DNA of 64,000 nucleotides from Vespula vulgaris. Its lineage: Eukaryota > Arthropoda > Insecta > Hymenoptera > Vespidae. Positions 11,301 to 25,079 of the stretch are shown here, piece by piece. Position 1 is the first letter of the stretch, and each line of letters begins with the position of its first letter. Position numbers and translations under genes: made by a program. The DNA lies in the NCBI RefSeq assembly GCF_905475345.1, contig NC_066590.1, forward strand, positions 620,001-684,000, written 5' to 3'. A model generated the notes under the pieces. That model had not been told where the DNA came from. It made no database searches and worked only from the letters and a program-made list of their open reading frames with translations.

Positions 11301-14300
11301 TTTCTTTCCCTTTTTGCCTCGTTCCTCTTCACAGGGAGCCACTCACTGACTTTTGCATTAAGAGCGTCGAGTGTCCGAGAACACTCGTAGAACAACTCGT
11401 GAAAGCTGCTGCACGGAAAGATTCAGCGAAAAAAGATTCTTTCTCTCTTTCTCTCTCTCTCTCTCTTATTCTCTTCCCATCGAGGCAACTTCGTTTTCGC
11501 GAATTTTCGTCGCCGCGACGAGGACGACAACGCTTCATTTTCAAGGAAGAAGTAGGCTAATTGACACTCGTGACGATCGCGTGTAACACCACGGAAAAAT
11601 GTTTAACGAGATCGCAGAAATCGCGTGGTCTTTGCAATAAAAAGCAAAGCAACAAGTAAACGCGAGATATCTGGTCGTTGGAGATAAGGGAAAAAGATAA
11701 ATCGTACGATTGGAATCTATGGAGTGCGATGACCTCTCTCTCTCTCATGGGTTTGCAACGACGAGCAGAGTCTATTAAATATTAGAGGAGCGTATGAAAC
11801 GGAACACGCGCTTTGGCGATAGTGCTCTGTAAATTCGTATATCTATATCTATATAGAAATTTGCAGAATATTCAAGGAACGTCTTCATTACCGTTTCATA
11901 AATAATAATACGTTTTGCAATTGCAGACATAGGTATAACGGCAGATAACTCGAGCGAGGAAACGTTGGGAGGTGATGGTGGTGTTAGGTGCGAGGGAAAG
12001 GGCCAAAGTACTAATGCTTTTGCAGACGTCGTTATACCCATCCTCGGCCAGCACCGTTTGCTTCGGACTAACCTTCTTACTCCCTCTATTAATAATCTAA
12101 ACTACGTGTGGATTATTACTGGCATCTCGTGATAAGTGGGTGGTACGTTACTTCGTAAATCTTTCGTTCTGGGTCGCGTCCAAAAGCGAAGGGAAAATTC
12201 GTGAATTGAAAGCGCATGTACGCCTAGGCGAATATCTAGCAAACAGTGTACGTAGGAAATGATAAAACCTACAGAGATTATTTTTCTTTACGCTCGAGAC
12301 CGAGACCGAGTAACGCAGGTACTCCAGTATGTCGTTGGGTCGGCATTCGAGTTAGTCGAGTAGCTCGTCTCTCTACCCACTGTGACGTTGTTCTTTGCTA
12401 ACTTTTGAGCTCAAAGTAATTTCCTCGCGGGCAAATGCTACGCGTAACTTTGCATTTGTGCACCTTCACGATCTCTCTTACGTAGAACCTTGTTAGTAGA
12501 TTCCCGAGAATATTAAGTAATACGCGTCATTAGCCATTCCCTTTACTCGCTATCGCCTCGACAAACTCGTCGTTAGTCCGTTGATCTCAATCGGCGAAGT
12601 AAGATTTCTCGATAACCAGTCGATCGCGATCGTTTACAAGGAAGCCTCTTACAAGTTACCTTCGTCCTTATCGAAAGGATCCTTTTGATTGTCTCGATGA
12701 ATAAATAATATCAAAGAGAGAATGGAGGAGGTGGATTGGGAGGGAGACAATAGACAGAGAGAGAGAAAGAGAGGGGAGAGGGAGGCGCCATTGGTCTTTT
12801 ATCGTAGCACGAAGGTTAAGACGGACTCTCACGATCTCCGGGTAACAAATTTATCGGAATCCCGGTTCCTTGTAGCCCCGAAGCGCTTTGGAAAGTTCCA
12901 TCGACGAATTTCGAGCTCTCGGGAGATACGATTTCTTGGATTTGATCGCGCAAGCCTCGTAGGTGCCATTCAAAACTATCCGACATGGATCAGGAACGTC
13001 AAAGTCTTTCTCTTTTGAAAAAAAGACTTAAAGGGAATCTCCAGGAGGTTGGAAGCCGAGATGAGGTGGAATAAAGGTAAACGGGAAACTATTTTACTGC
13101 CTTCCTACCGGATGAAATATATTTGACTCGTATTACTTTCTTTAGTATCGCTGTATTTCGTGGCTTTAGCCTCGTTAATATCGAAACGCGCGACGATTCG
13201 TTTTTACCGAACGAACGACTGAAAAGTAGGAAAAATATTTTCATTGCAGAAATCGAAAGTTTCTTTTTTCTCTTTTTCTTTTTTTTCCTTTTTTCTCTTT
13301 TTTTTCTCTTTTTTCCCCTTTTTTTTTACAGCGGTAAAAATATTTGACTTTATTTCCTCCAAATGGTACAAATAGAAAATAAAATTCGTTCAACAATTTA
13401 ATTTCAACAAAATCACATTCCTCCGATATGTTGCAATGAGAAAAAAAGAGAGAGAATGAAAAGTTTAAATCGTTTAATAAAATCATCAACGTCCAAACGA
13501 ATAGCGGGCAAACGTACGTATTTTGTTGGATAAGAGAATGTTTTTCGAAAACGTAAAGTTGGATCGCGAAATAACATTTATAATTTCTTTGTTGGAGGAA
13601 TACGGATTAACCTTCGCAGTATGATATAATTAAAATCGTTTCATTAAACTTGGTATCGTGATTAGTGGAGTATTGTTATAAGCTCCGAAATAATGCGATT
13701 CCACGCAGGTAGATGTAGATGCTTGTTAGGCAACTAATTACAGACGACAAACGAGATTGCCTTCTGGAAAAAAAGAAGGCGAAAAGGCACGTAGTACATA
13801 GATATACCTAAATATATCTATATACATAGGTATGCATTTACCCTCGAACTTTTAGCTGCAGTTTTAGCTGCGAATGCACGCTGTAATCCACTGGGACTTA
13901 ACTAAATCGAAGCTTACAAGCTATTCCGATGAAAAGAGCGAGCTTGTAAATCCTTAGCCGCTTTTTGACTCGGGGAGAGAAGAAAAAAAAAAAAGACAAG
14001 TACGTTCCTCGGTACTCGGGGATAAGATCAATACGCTTTAACGCGCTACCAGAGTATCCGAGTAGATTACGGGAAATTATTCGTCGGTGCGTCGAGGACT
14101 CATTCGTATTCCGCTCTCGACGTAGGCACAGAACTTTTCTCGTTGTCGTTGTTATTCTATGAGAAACCACGTTCCCACGATATTTCGACATCGCAAGATA
14201 ATAGAAGCAACATTAACGGCACGTACGTGTTCTCTCGAGCCATGCAACTTTTAGCCGCTAAGATTTGTTTGGAGCTTCGTTCGCGAACGTATTTCACATC

Positions 14301-15613
14301 GCGTACGGCACCGTTACGCCCTTGATAATAAACTTTCCTCCCTTGTGTATCCGAAAGCTTGTCGCGAACGTTCTCGTGAACTCGTAAAACTATCTGCTAA
14401 CCCGATTTCTCTTCGCTCTGCTGATATAATTAACGAGAAAAAATTTGGCTCGCTTTAATAGAAGACAGAGAGCACCGGGAGTTGCGTTTGTTCGTTGATT
14501 TTTCAGATTTCCAAATCGATAAAACGAGTCGGCGGTCAGAGGAATCGTTCGATCGATCGCCATCTGCCCCTTTCTTTCCGCCGGTCGTTTTCCAAACTCT
14601 CTTTGATTTACGATAATCCACTGGATAGTCGAAGCCCGGAACATAAAGAGGAGAGAAGCCAACGAGAGAAGAAAGAGAGAGAGAGAGAGAGAGTGAAACG
14701 ACCACGCAAAATATTTCCAATCTCAAAGTTTCGCGCCAAAACTTTTCGCATCTCTGTTACCTTCGTTCGTACGTTTTCGAGCGAACGATACGTATGAATC
14801 TTTTCGTCCTTGAACGTAACGAAATTTCAACATATTTCCTTCCAAAAAGTTCCTCCGCAGTTTTATCAATTTTCTACTCCATACTTTACAAACGAACGCA
14901 CGATAAAATAAGAGAAACGCTGCAGAGGAGACTCCGAAGGATCGACTCGTACGTACCTTCTTTTATGCTTTAATGTCGCGGCTAAAGTATCGATAGTTAT
15001 CGAAAGTTGTTACAGACGAGTCAAATCTTTTCCAAGGACGCGATAACTGCGTTAACCGTAGTCGTAACTGTCGCGTAACAGTCACAGTTCTCGTTTTCAC
15101 GACACGAATATCAGGGCCGTAAAATTGAAAGCACAAAAAGCTCGTGTCGTGTAGTTCGGCTCGCGTACTCTATATCTAAAAGTTTAGCTGGTGAATATTT
15201 CTCTCCATCGGTCGTACCAGTTTTATTTTGATACGTGGTGCGATTAAGCGTGGCTTAAAACTCTACGCGCTTGGATCATGTACATCATGTGTATCAATGC
15301 CCCGTCGTAAGCTCGCGAACGAAGCTTTTTCCTATGACGAATGAACATGTAAGTCAGAACCACATTTGTGCGTACTCTCGCCTATAACAAACGAGCGAAA
15401 CGTCGGCATCGTTCGGTATACAATATCCTCCATAAACGGACCTTTTCACATGCTGCTCACTCGACTAATTATGTATGAAACAGTAGACCGCGCAAATCCC
15501 CCATTCATGACTTTAATAATAGCGTTCCGCGAACAAAGAACAGCTCGATCATTTGCATTTTATTATCTGTTTTGTTCCTTTTCCTTTATATTTGTTTTCT
15601 CTTTCGTTTTTAT

Positions 15614-15744
15614 CCATTCATTCATTCATTCATTCATTCATTTATTCATTTATTTATTTATTTATTTATTTATTTATCTATCTATTTATGTGTCCCCTCT
15701 TTTTATTTTATTTTATTTCATTTATTTATTTATTTATTTTTTCT
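15614..15744. repeat. TTCA/TTTA tetranucleotide repeat
   Basis: TTCA units pass into TTTA units, then TATTT units. The six-frame translation looks like a string of transmembrane helices (FIYLF repeats) but this is a translation artefact. Confidence 0.9.
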
Positions 15745-16675
15745 TCTTTTTTTTAATCTTCTTTTCGCCTCTTATTCTCCACTCGTAGGTATACTCGCTT
15801 CAACGCATTAACATTACACGACGCAAAATAAATACGGATTAGAAAGGATCAAAGTTCTTTTTTTTTCTTTTTTTTTTTTTTATTCTTGGTAACGCGCGCA
15901 CCATTTATAAACGGAACGAACAGAAATAGATTACCTTATCTGTCGAGAGTGATAGAGGAACCGATAGAAGATTTATTTCACCCTTTCCCACGGAAATGTT
16001 CCCATTACGAGGACGGCTATCTTCCGCGGGCTCGGCGGGCGTGACGCGCGCGCATACGTTTCCCTTTACTCTCTCTCTCTCTCTTTCTCTCTCATCGAAA
16101 TTTTATCCCACGAATTTGTTTAAATAGAATTCAGCCAAATAACATTCGAACGGATTAGTAAGTCTCGATTCTACGATTGAATCGACTATAAGATTATTTT
16201 CCTCGTAAGAACGCTGATAAGCGCTCCTAGAAACTTTATTCGAAGGCAAAGATGATAAGACAGAAATTTTCCAAACTTTTCATTAAAGCATCGAAAATAC
16301 TCGAGGGGAAAAGAGAGAAAGTCTGACTCCAAACTAGTCGATCTTGAGTGTCGATCAACGACAGCGACGCTTTTGAAAATGTACAGGTAGTTATCGCGAA
16401 ACTCGTCTCGTTCGTCTCGCCGTTCCCTTCAAATTTTCCGTGTAAGTATTCGAAACTTTTGAATGCACCGAATCGAACTAGTCGCTTTGTCGTCATAATC
16501 TTATCTCTCGTCTAGAGTACTTATCTTTTTCTCCATTTTCGAAAGGTCACATTCGTGCTTGGAAAGGTGATTTTTCTCGTTCGTTCCTTCGATTAAAACG
16601 GTGCGAAACACGAAAGTGCATTAAACCGTGAACGTTGTACGTTTAACAAAGGTCGGCATTGAAGAGAATCGAAAT

Positions 16676-16790
16676 AGGAAGAAAGAAGGAAAAAAGGGAA
16701 GGAAGGAAGAAAGGAAGGAGAGAAAAAAAAAGAAAGGAAAGAAGAAAAAGAAAAAAAGAAAGAAAAAAAAAGAAAAAAGGAGGGAAGGAA
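16676..16790. repeat. long purine tract (GA/GGAA/AAAG)
   Basis: About 115 bases almost entirely A and G on the plus strand. Confidence 0.85.
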
Positions 16791-17390
16791 CTCGTTAAAA
16801 TTCTAGAGGAGAATTTTATGCGCTTGGTTCGCTGGTCGGGCAACGAGCATGCGCGTGCAACCGATTTTGATAAACGATTGATCCTTCTCTAGTACTGCCA
16901 ACCCGTAGATTGAACTGTTAATTATGAAACGTGCAATATCTCGTGTGGTAGCAATAAAAAGCAAAATATTCGATCGGGCTTGAGTGCCATCGAGTCAAAC
17001 TTATGAATATCTACACTCTACGAGTTATCGTTAAGATAAGTTCAAAAATGAAATAAGAAATTTAGCGAGAAGGATATCGTTCGTAGTATCGTTCAATCGC
17101 ACGGATTGTTTATCACGCGTTGTCTCCTACAACTTATCTCGTCGCTATTTTTTTATTTTAACGGAATTAAAGCTTTCAGACTGTTTCTCGAAAATTCGCC
17201 CTTAACGTTTCACGAGATCGCATTACTCTAAAGTACGTCGGAGTAAGAATCTTCGAAATCTCTTCTCCTCTCGTCTTTTCTATGTTCCTTTTTCTTTTCA
17301 CGCGTTTGTTTTCACTTTTTTCTTTTCCTTTTTTTCTTTCTTTTTAAGGACGTTTACTCGCAGGCGTCACTTTTCTCACGCTGTCCGTAT

Positions 17391-17466
17391 TTCTCTCTTT
17401 CTCTCCCTCTCTCTCCCTCTCCTTCTATTTCTCTCTCTTTCTCTCTTTCTCTCCGTCTCTCTTATC
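17391..17466. repeat. CT-rich microsatellite
   Basis: CTCTCTCC and CTTT units; pyrimidine-only. Confidence 0.8.
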
Positions 17467-18644
17467 CCTTAACCGCTCGAAACAGCACGTAGATTTCAAA
17501 AGAGAAGCTCTCCAGATTCTCTTCGTACTCGAACTTTTCATTCAGCTGGCCTTCGACGACGCCGTGGAAGAAAACATAAACCCGGGCTAAAGTGCAGCGA
17601 AATACGATATGCGAAAAGTTTTCAAAAAACTTTCTTCCTTCTCCTACCAAGTTCCTAGAGCGGCGGCCATTCGTTGGAACGAGGAAAACCATGAAAAATT
17701 ACGTGCTAAGAATTCTATCGTCCAATTCTCTCTAAACTTTGTCTCTCTCTCTCTCTCGCGCGCACTCTTTGTTTCGAATTAACGTTAATTCTTAAGGGGG
17801 AAGAAGTCTTCTCCTCGATTCCCCGTTTTTTTAACTTTATCTATAACGTCTCTCTGAAGACTATACATATAGAGTATACTCGATGAGATAATTTCCTCCC
17901 TAGCGAATTCGATCCATCATTCCATCGAAATGGGATTGCGTCAAGTAAGAGCTTTGTCTTTTCACCCTCTCGACCCCTTTCTCTCAAGCTCACAGAAAAG
18001 CCACGATCTAGCCTAGAATGTCTTATGCAATCTTTGCATCGAGGGAAACGATATAAACCTCGGCAAGACCACATCATTCTTCCTCTATTTAATACGAAAT
18101 CAAGTACGAGCTCTTCTTTTCGATGGTACGTCGATATAAATTTCTAATCGATTATTGGGAAGGTATCGAATTCGATTGAAACGATCGCTGTAATATCCTC
18201 CTCTCTTTTACGCCGATGATAGAAAGTTTTCAATAAGTTCGTAGCAGACACTCGTAAAACAGATACGGTAAATTATTTCTCCCTTTCTTTTCTCGTGGAC
18301 TCATCTCGTTCGTTGTCTTGTCCCTCTGGGAACTTTAGGAATATAGAGGAGGGCGGTGGTATACGCTGTCCGAGATTTAATCTACTTGCCCGGGTAATCC
18401 TTAGAACGGATTGCGGACCGTTTCTACGCGGTATATTATTCCGCAGCATCAAAGTACTCCAGCTTTTTGGATGACTTAGCTATCTACCTTGCCACTGTAT
18501 TAACAGATTATGTTTTTTCTTTTCATTTTTCTTTTCCTTTTTGTTTTCTTTCTTTTATTTTCTTACTTACTTCAATTATACACACACCCTTGCAAATATT
18601 CTCAAACCCATTACGACGTGTTCTACTCTCCGGCATTGTTTCAG

Positions 18645-18991
18645 AGTGGCGGACAAAGTGGTGTCTGGATCGCGAGCGTGATTATACTGTCGATTGGCAG
18701 CTGGGTCGGTAGAGTCGGACCGCAACCGGCGGATAGCGATCTCGCGTCGTCCCTGACAACGCCGCGAGAGAGACTCGAAGTAGTACGGCAAATTCTAACG
18801 GAGGTACCGCTGATCGACGGACACAATGACCTACCTTGGAATATCAGAAACTTTGTCCACAACCAGTTGGCCGATTTCGACTTCGACAAGGATCTCCGAC
18901 AAGTCGCACCGTGGAGCAAAAGCGCTTGGAGTCAGACGGACTTGGTCAGATTGCGACAAGGCATGGTCGGTGGTCAGGTATTATCGGCTTT

Positions 18992-19049
<58 letters not shown>

Positions 19050-19918
19050 TTTCTTCGATAATCACGTCAACGTCGCCGTAGTTTTGGGCCGCTTATGTGC
19101 CGTGCGAGTCTCAACATCTCAACGCCGTGCAGCTGACTCTGGAACAGGTCGATCTAATAAAACGACTGATAGAAAAGTATTCTCAACAGATGCAGTTTGC
19201 CGCCTCGTCCAAGGGTGCGTATTGCTTTTCTTTAAGGTTCGGAGAATGACGCTTTTATTACGCGACGAGAATTTAATCGTTCTTTCTCTTAATCGAACTC
19301 ACAGAGATCTTAGAGGCTCACAAAAGAGGCAGAATTGCTTCGCTCATCGGCGTGGAAGGAGGACATAGTCTAGGAAGTAGTCTAGCCGTTTTAAGGACGC
19401 TCTATCACCTGGGCGTAAGATATTTGACGCTGACGCACAGGTGTAACACACCCTGGGCTAAAAGCTCGTCCGCGGAGGAGGACGACGAGGACGGTGAGTC
19501 AAAGAATTCCATAAGCAAACAGCAAAAAAAAAAGAAAAAAAAAGAAAGAGAGAAAACAATTTTCATCCTTTTCAAATCCTTTTCCAGTTCCTTCGATTGA
19601 AATTTATCATCGGTCGAAATCTCGGCTCGTCGATCGGTAATAACAGTATAAATAAAGTGCAACGAATAAAACGAGACAAATTGATGAATTACATTTGAAA
19701 TTCCGCGTGAATTCCCGGAAATTCGATTCAAAGCGATAAAATATGTTGAGGTGTAAAGGGAGGGGAGGAAGGGGGCGACGGGAAATGCTTCGGATATGGA
19801 CTAACGCGATTTAAAAAAAATTAATCACTCTTCGTCCATAATCTCTCATGCGCAATCGATCGATACCATCGGGAAATCCTCTCACGTAAATTTGTGAATA
19901 CGATTTGGGAAAAAAAAG

Positions 19919-19957
<39 letters not shown>

Positions 19958-21888
19958 GAGAATATGGTTTTCGTAATCAGTCCCGTGTATCGTCGTTAAT
20001 ATCGAATCAAACAGAGTAACGAAGAGGAGGAGGAGGAGGATACCTATCGCGAGGCTATATCGAGCCTGGTACACTCAGGAGAGCATACCCATTGTCATAC
20101 TCGAAGTGTTGACCACGTAAACTATCCTTCAACGAACTAAACAGATGGTAATCTGAGGGTGCAAGATCCTTCGGGCTATAAACAGGATGGAGGAGAATAG
20201 TCCATCCCCCGGCTGCGGTTGCGTCCTCAAGTGCCCGTAAGCAACGCGAATATATGGTTTTATGGCAGCGTTACACAATGTCTGGTTAAATGTTGGCAAA
20301 GTGCGCTGCACCTTCCACTCGTGCGCTCCATCTTCCTATTCTCGTAAGGAAAAGGAGAGATATATTTTGGTCCTTGCGGTTGTTTATGAACTTTTATCTA
20401 AATTTATTCACGAAATCGACTCTCCTTTCTTCCTTTTTTCTCTTTTCCTTTTCTTTCTCTCTCATACCCTTTTTCTTTCTCTTCGGGGGCGTGCACCTTA
20501 TTCTTTATTAACCCACTCCTTTTACTCTCCTTCGCAGGAGGAGGTCTAACGGCGTTCGGCAAGACTGTGGTGCGAGAGATGAATAGACTAGGCATGCTGA
20601 TAGACCTCAGCCATACGGCCAGAGCAACAATGAGGGATGCCCTGAAAGCGACCAAAGCACCTCTGATCTTTTCACATTCCTCGGCCTTCGCCATTTGTAA
20701 TTCCTCGAGAAACGTGCCCGATGACATTTTAAAACAGCTGGTAGGTCGACGATATCGAGAAAATGTTGCGTCTCCTTTCCCTTTGGCTTTAGCGTTTTAT
20801 TTCACGTCTCTATGTACAACACTTTTGCCTTTTAATTTACACCTTGGAAAAATAATTATTCTCACTTTTAAAGTTACTTTCCTTCGATCCTCGTCGTCTC
20901 ACTCCCTTACTCTCTCTCGGGGATAGATAATTATCTTTGCTCCTCGGCATCCAGAGTTCCAATGGTTTGAAACAATTACCGACGACGATTCCTTTCTATT
21001 GTCGAGTTTTCTGCTCCATTAAAGTAAGAATCCTCTCCCAGCCGACCTCGTTAAGAAGCAAATTAACAGGGACCAAAATTAACGGCTCCATCCACTTGAA
21101 ACACGGTATAATGGTAACGGCGGACAACAAACCGCTCTCTTCCACTCGTAGCGACCGTCGCAGCTGATAATTCTGCTATCTTTTATTTCGTTTCGTTCAT
21201 TAATATCAGATTATCTTCGTTTGATTTATCGTTACGATCTTAGAAAGAACAACGACAACGTATTTACGGCAACATATTATACACGTACACGTACGCATTT
21301 CTTTCGTCTAGGCTGCCAACGACGGATTGGTGATGGTGACCTTTTATAATTATTTCGTCAAGTGTGGTTCTCAGGCGACTATCTCGGACGTGGCAGAGCA
21401 TATTTATTACATTAGAAATCTTATCGGCGTCGATCACATCGGAGTAGGTGGAGACTTTGACGGTATCAACAAGTACGTCCATTATCGTCATTACCTTCCC
21501 ATTGAAACAAAAGTAACGAATGATTTTTTTATTTCAATTCGATCGTTCGATCGTTAGAACTCCGAGAGGTCTCGAGGACGTTTCCAAATATCCCGAATTG
21601 TTTGCGGAACTACTTCGTAGCGGCAAATGGAACGTACACGATCTGAAGAAGGTGGCCGGTTTAAATTTATTGAGAGTCTTCAGAAAGGTAATCCCGTTTG
21701 ATTATCCAGTTCGTAGAAAGGCATCAAATGTTGATTTGAAATTATTGTTACCGTAGGTGGAACGCGTGAGGGACGATATGAGAACGGACGGTGTTACGCC
21801 GTCCGAAGAATATCTTCAGAATTCTCCAGATGTCACCGGGAATTGCGCCTTGGACACTAATACCGTGCAAAGAGGCGTAGAAGTCTAA
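18645..21888 (+). CDS. membrane (renal-type) dipeptidase, peptidase family M19
   Basis: Zinc metallodipeptidase of the DPEP family, which cleaves dipeptides at the cell surface or in the lumen. Seven exons close in phase: 18645-18977, 19082-19214, 19305-19493, 20538-20740, 21312-21472, 21558-21687 and 21757-21888 (426 residues). Zinc-site landmarks are all present: His-x-Asp in DGHNDLPW, Glu in GVEGGHS, His in LIDLSHTA, and His in FSHSSAF. NTPWA, RRNVPDD-like SSRNVPDD, VGGDFDG and GLEDVSKYP are also typical of the family. The first exon found starts at an acceptor (TTTCAG|AGT) and begins with a hydrophobic stretch (VWIASVIILSIGSWVG) that could be a signal anchor. The initiating exon is not identified and must lie upstream. 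The C-terminus is short and I see no clear GPI-attachment tail, unlike vertebrate DPEP1. Intron 1 contains a CT microsatellite and intron 3 is about 1 kb. Confidence 0.93.
18993..19049. repeat. (CT)n microsatellite in dipeptidase intron
   Basis: Over 25 CT units only 16 bases after the donor site, so it makes up much of this 104-nt intron. Confidence 0.9.
19923..19953. repeat. (GA)n microsatellite in dipeptidase intron 3
   Basis: About fifteen GA units. Confidence 0.9.
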
Positions 21889-24800
21889 TCGTCCTCCTGG
21901 CAATCTCTCATTCGTTACTCTTGGTCATTTTCACGATGACGACGAGGAACAGCGGTAAAGGGCCGATCGAGGTCAACGAGGGCGAATCAAAGAAAAAGAG
22001 ACAGCATGCAGCTTCCTTTCTATGACCTGCTCACTTTCAAAGCCTCTACTTTCTTGATCCGAGCCACGGAAAAAATGGCTCGCGAAGAATCCCATCGTGT
22101 CGTAAACCTACCTCGGAACTCGTTCTTGCGGAAGTGATGAGCAACGAGTCAAAAGAGAGAAAAAAATATATATATATCGAGATTGGTTATACAATTTTAC
22201 ATATATTTTTTTTCTCTGTATTCTCTATATTCTATTTTTGCATTGATTTTTACATTTTCAGACAGATCTTCCTTTTTTTTCGAATTCTTTTTCATTGTTT
22301 CTATTACACGTGCACGCGCACACACACCGCCATATTTATCTTCTATACGATACAGACAATGACCGTCATAATTGATCGATCGATAGAGATTTTGCATCGT
22401 TGCTATTACTTTCGTCGTTTCTACTCTATAAATAAAGATAAAGCGATTGCTATTGCTATGGATTATCAATCGCGCATACACGTAAAAAAAAAAAGTAATC
22501 TTGTACTGTCAAAAGAGCTCTTAGTTGATGGATACTTGTCTCTATAAAATCAGCACATCCATGTAAGAAACGAATCTGATAATTGAAAAGGAGAACAAGA
22601 CTCGCGAAGGAAAGAGAAGATATACAAAAGTGTCGTTTCAAAATTATACTACTTAAGTCTTTCGAGGAAAATTTCAGAGTTATGTGTAAACCTGACTGTA
22701 CATTTTCCAACAAAATTTCTTCCTTCATTGCACTAAACGTAAAAAGCACGTGCACATTCAGGTCAGATCTTTCGTCAAAATTCTAACGTGGAAAATTGGA
22801 AATAATATTACAGGATTCGAGAAAACAAAGGAATTCAAGATTTAAAGAGTATATAATAGCATTCATTAAAGTCAATTCAAAACATGCTTTCCTCCGAGAT
22901 TAATTTTTTATCCAACTTGGCTAAAGCATTTTTTACTAAAGTTAATGAGAACTATATATTCTTTAAAGCTTGAAACCTTTTTTGTGATGTAGATATAATA
23001 GCTCTCTGCCTCGTGGATTCTTCTAATGAAACAAAATTGAAATGAGGCCATACCTTTCATCTCGCTACGTTAAAACAAAAGGAAAAACGCATAAAAAATG
23101 CGCACGTGTTTCCTAAAGCACCGGACATAAGACTACTTTCCTTGTAATCTTGAACTTCCATCCTATACCTATCTGTGTCTCGTGTGCACTTATATTATAA
23201 TCCGTGCAAGAAAAGTAGTTTCCAAAGCACATGTGAAACAACGAGAATGAGAGAGGGGGAGAGAGAGAGAGAGAGAGAAAGAGAAAACGAAAAAGAGTAA
23301 AGGTCTAGACGCACTAGCGCGAAGCGCACGACGTGAAAAGCATCGTAAAAGAATTTATCTTCGATTACGCAACTATTTTTGTATTCATGCAAAAGTTGAA
23401 AAAAAAATGCTAAAGTTTGACGCATCGATGAAAAATAAATTTTACAGTCTATATCAACTTACATTCATAAACAAGCGTTAAGGTAATCTATTTGAAATAA
23501 AAGCAATTTGGTGAAAAAGGTATTTCATAGCTGATGGATTAAAAAAGAGAAAAAAGACAGAGACGACTTTAGTGCAATAAAAATAAAACTTAAACATAGA
23601 ATCGTAATCGATGCTGCAGCATCGTTCTTATTGCTTCGTTTCGCTTCTCTCTTCTTCGCGCCAATGCGTTTTTAGACCTTGTCGACCAAACTGAATCGAA
23701 GAAATAGGTGCACGGATTATATCTATTTCCCGTGTGTATGTAATATGGGATGAATCAAACGAAGATAACAAAGTAAAAGAAGAAAAGCAAAAAAAAACAA
23801 ACAAAAATATCAAATATTCCGTCGTGTCTTTGCAACGGATTCTACGAATAAATGTTTCTATTGTAAACCTATCGACGAAACTTTTTTCTATCCCGTAATT
23901 ATTTTCATTGCACTTTATGGTAAATTATTCGTCATTGATCGTATGCGTTCGACCAATATGTGAACGAAATACGTAAATTTCAAATAGATAAAGCAAAGAT
24001 ATCACGTTTAGAGTGTCCTTACGTGACATTTTTTATTTCGACAGGTCATATGAATCATTTGTATTAATCAAGTCACTCCATTTCTTAATTAATATTTACG
24101 GGAAGCTCGAAAAATATTCTTATTATCTATAGGACGATTGCATATTACTTATAGAACCTATTACCTTTAAAAAGAAACTAATAAGAAAATATTTTTGGTG
24201 TCTTGCATGCCAATGTACATCAAGGAAACGTGCCTTGAATCGAAATTACATGAACGTGATGATAACCCCCACCCCTTCGAGTTTCTTCATGTGTTTCTAT
24301 CTATATATACTAATATAACGCAATCAAAAAAAAAAGCAAGGTTTAGTCGATCCGATGCTTCATTAGAGAATGGAGTGTTACTTCGTAGAAAGCAATATTT
24401 GATTCACCGGTTTATACAACGAGCGTAAAGTCGTTCGGCTCTGTGAAAATTTTCAATGCGTGATCGGTCGATTTTAAAATCGGTCAATGATACGAAGAAA
24501 AATCAAAAAGAAAATCCGACAAAGTTTAAGTGAAACAACGCTGAGGTGAACATTTTCTTGTTTGTTCTTTTATTAAAACGAAATAAAATTTCTTAGATAT
24601 TATTGTAATTCCGTTCGATCTTTAGTTTTTCGTCTCGAAAAATATATTCTGATAAATTTCATCATCGTCAGACCAACGCGTATTCGTTCTTACGATAGAA
24701 TATTTTATATTCGTCGAGCATCGACAACACGGGAGCCTCATGTACTTACGTTTCGACAAAGAGATTGATATAGATACTTTGTATATTTATAAATTATTTA

Positions 24801-25060
24801 TAAGGCAAAGTGCAATATATGTTTCGAGAAAAAATAATAACTTCATAAATCTTCTCTTGTGCATAAATTTTGAATAATTTCAAAATTACACGGAAAACAA
24901 TCTCCATGCGATTTATAAATCTAAAAACTATTTCTCTTCGTTCTTGTTTCATTCTGGGAACATTTGTCATTTGTTCCAAAGTGATCATAAACATTACCAA
25001 TTATCGGCAGTGCGGGTGGTCCTTCGAGACTGAGTTAAATTTTTACAAATCGAATATAGT
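21889..25060. other. dipeptidase 3' UTR then intergenic, no gene seen
   Basis: An AATAAAGATAAA element near 22430 could be a polyadenylation signal of the dipeptidase. Composition shifts from CpG-containing to AT-rich across about 22-24 kb. There is a GA microsatellite at about 23250-23283. No open frame has protein character. Confidence 0.5.
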
Positions 25061-25079
25061 TTCTCAGGAGATATACTGC

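Larger units (their letters stand above)
1759..18644. other. about 17 kb without a supportable gene; simple repeats, probable intron/regulatory DNA
   Basis: No open frame here has convincing protein character. The longest ones lie over CT/GA, TTTA or purine tracts. CpG dinucleotides are frequent and base composition is clearly less AT-rich than right of 23 kb. The stretch separates the divergent gene at 1-1758 from the dipeptidase. The first dipeptidase exon found (18645) starts at an acceptor and lacks an initiation codon, so its 5' exon or exons probably lie in this interval, which would make part of it a long first intron. I saw no tRNA-like or recognisable microRNA sequence, but could not search systematically. 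Confidence 0.5.

Noticed and set aside
11027..11586. Overlapping open frames on both strands
   Set aside because: All are driven by the CT-TG-CG microsatellite and have no protein character.
12722..13018. 98-residue plus-strand frame starting MEEVDWEGDN
   Set aside because: It includes a GA repeat and shows no domain; the only nearby donor does not match the dipeptidase phase.
15366..15811. Plus-strand frames that translate into hydrophobic FIYLF-type helices
   Set aside because: They lie over the TTCA/TTTA repeat; three overlapping frames give the same pattern.
18510..18644. Open frame before the first dipeptidase exon that looks like a signal peptide (MFFLFIFLF)
   Set aside because: It is a pyrimidine-rich acceptor tract; a good TTTCAG acceptor follows at 18641-18644.
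22134..22547. 137-residue plus-strand frame
   Set aside because: Compositionally biased Phe/Tyr/Ile text in the AT-rich 3' flank of the dipeptidase; no homologous features.
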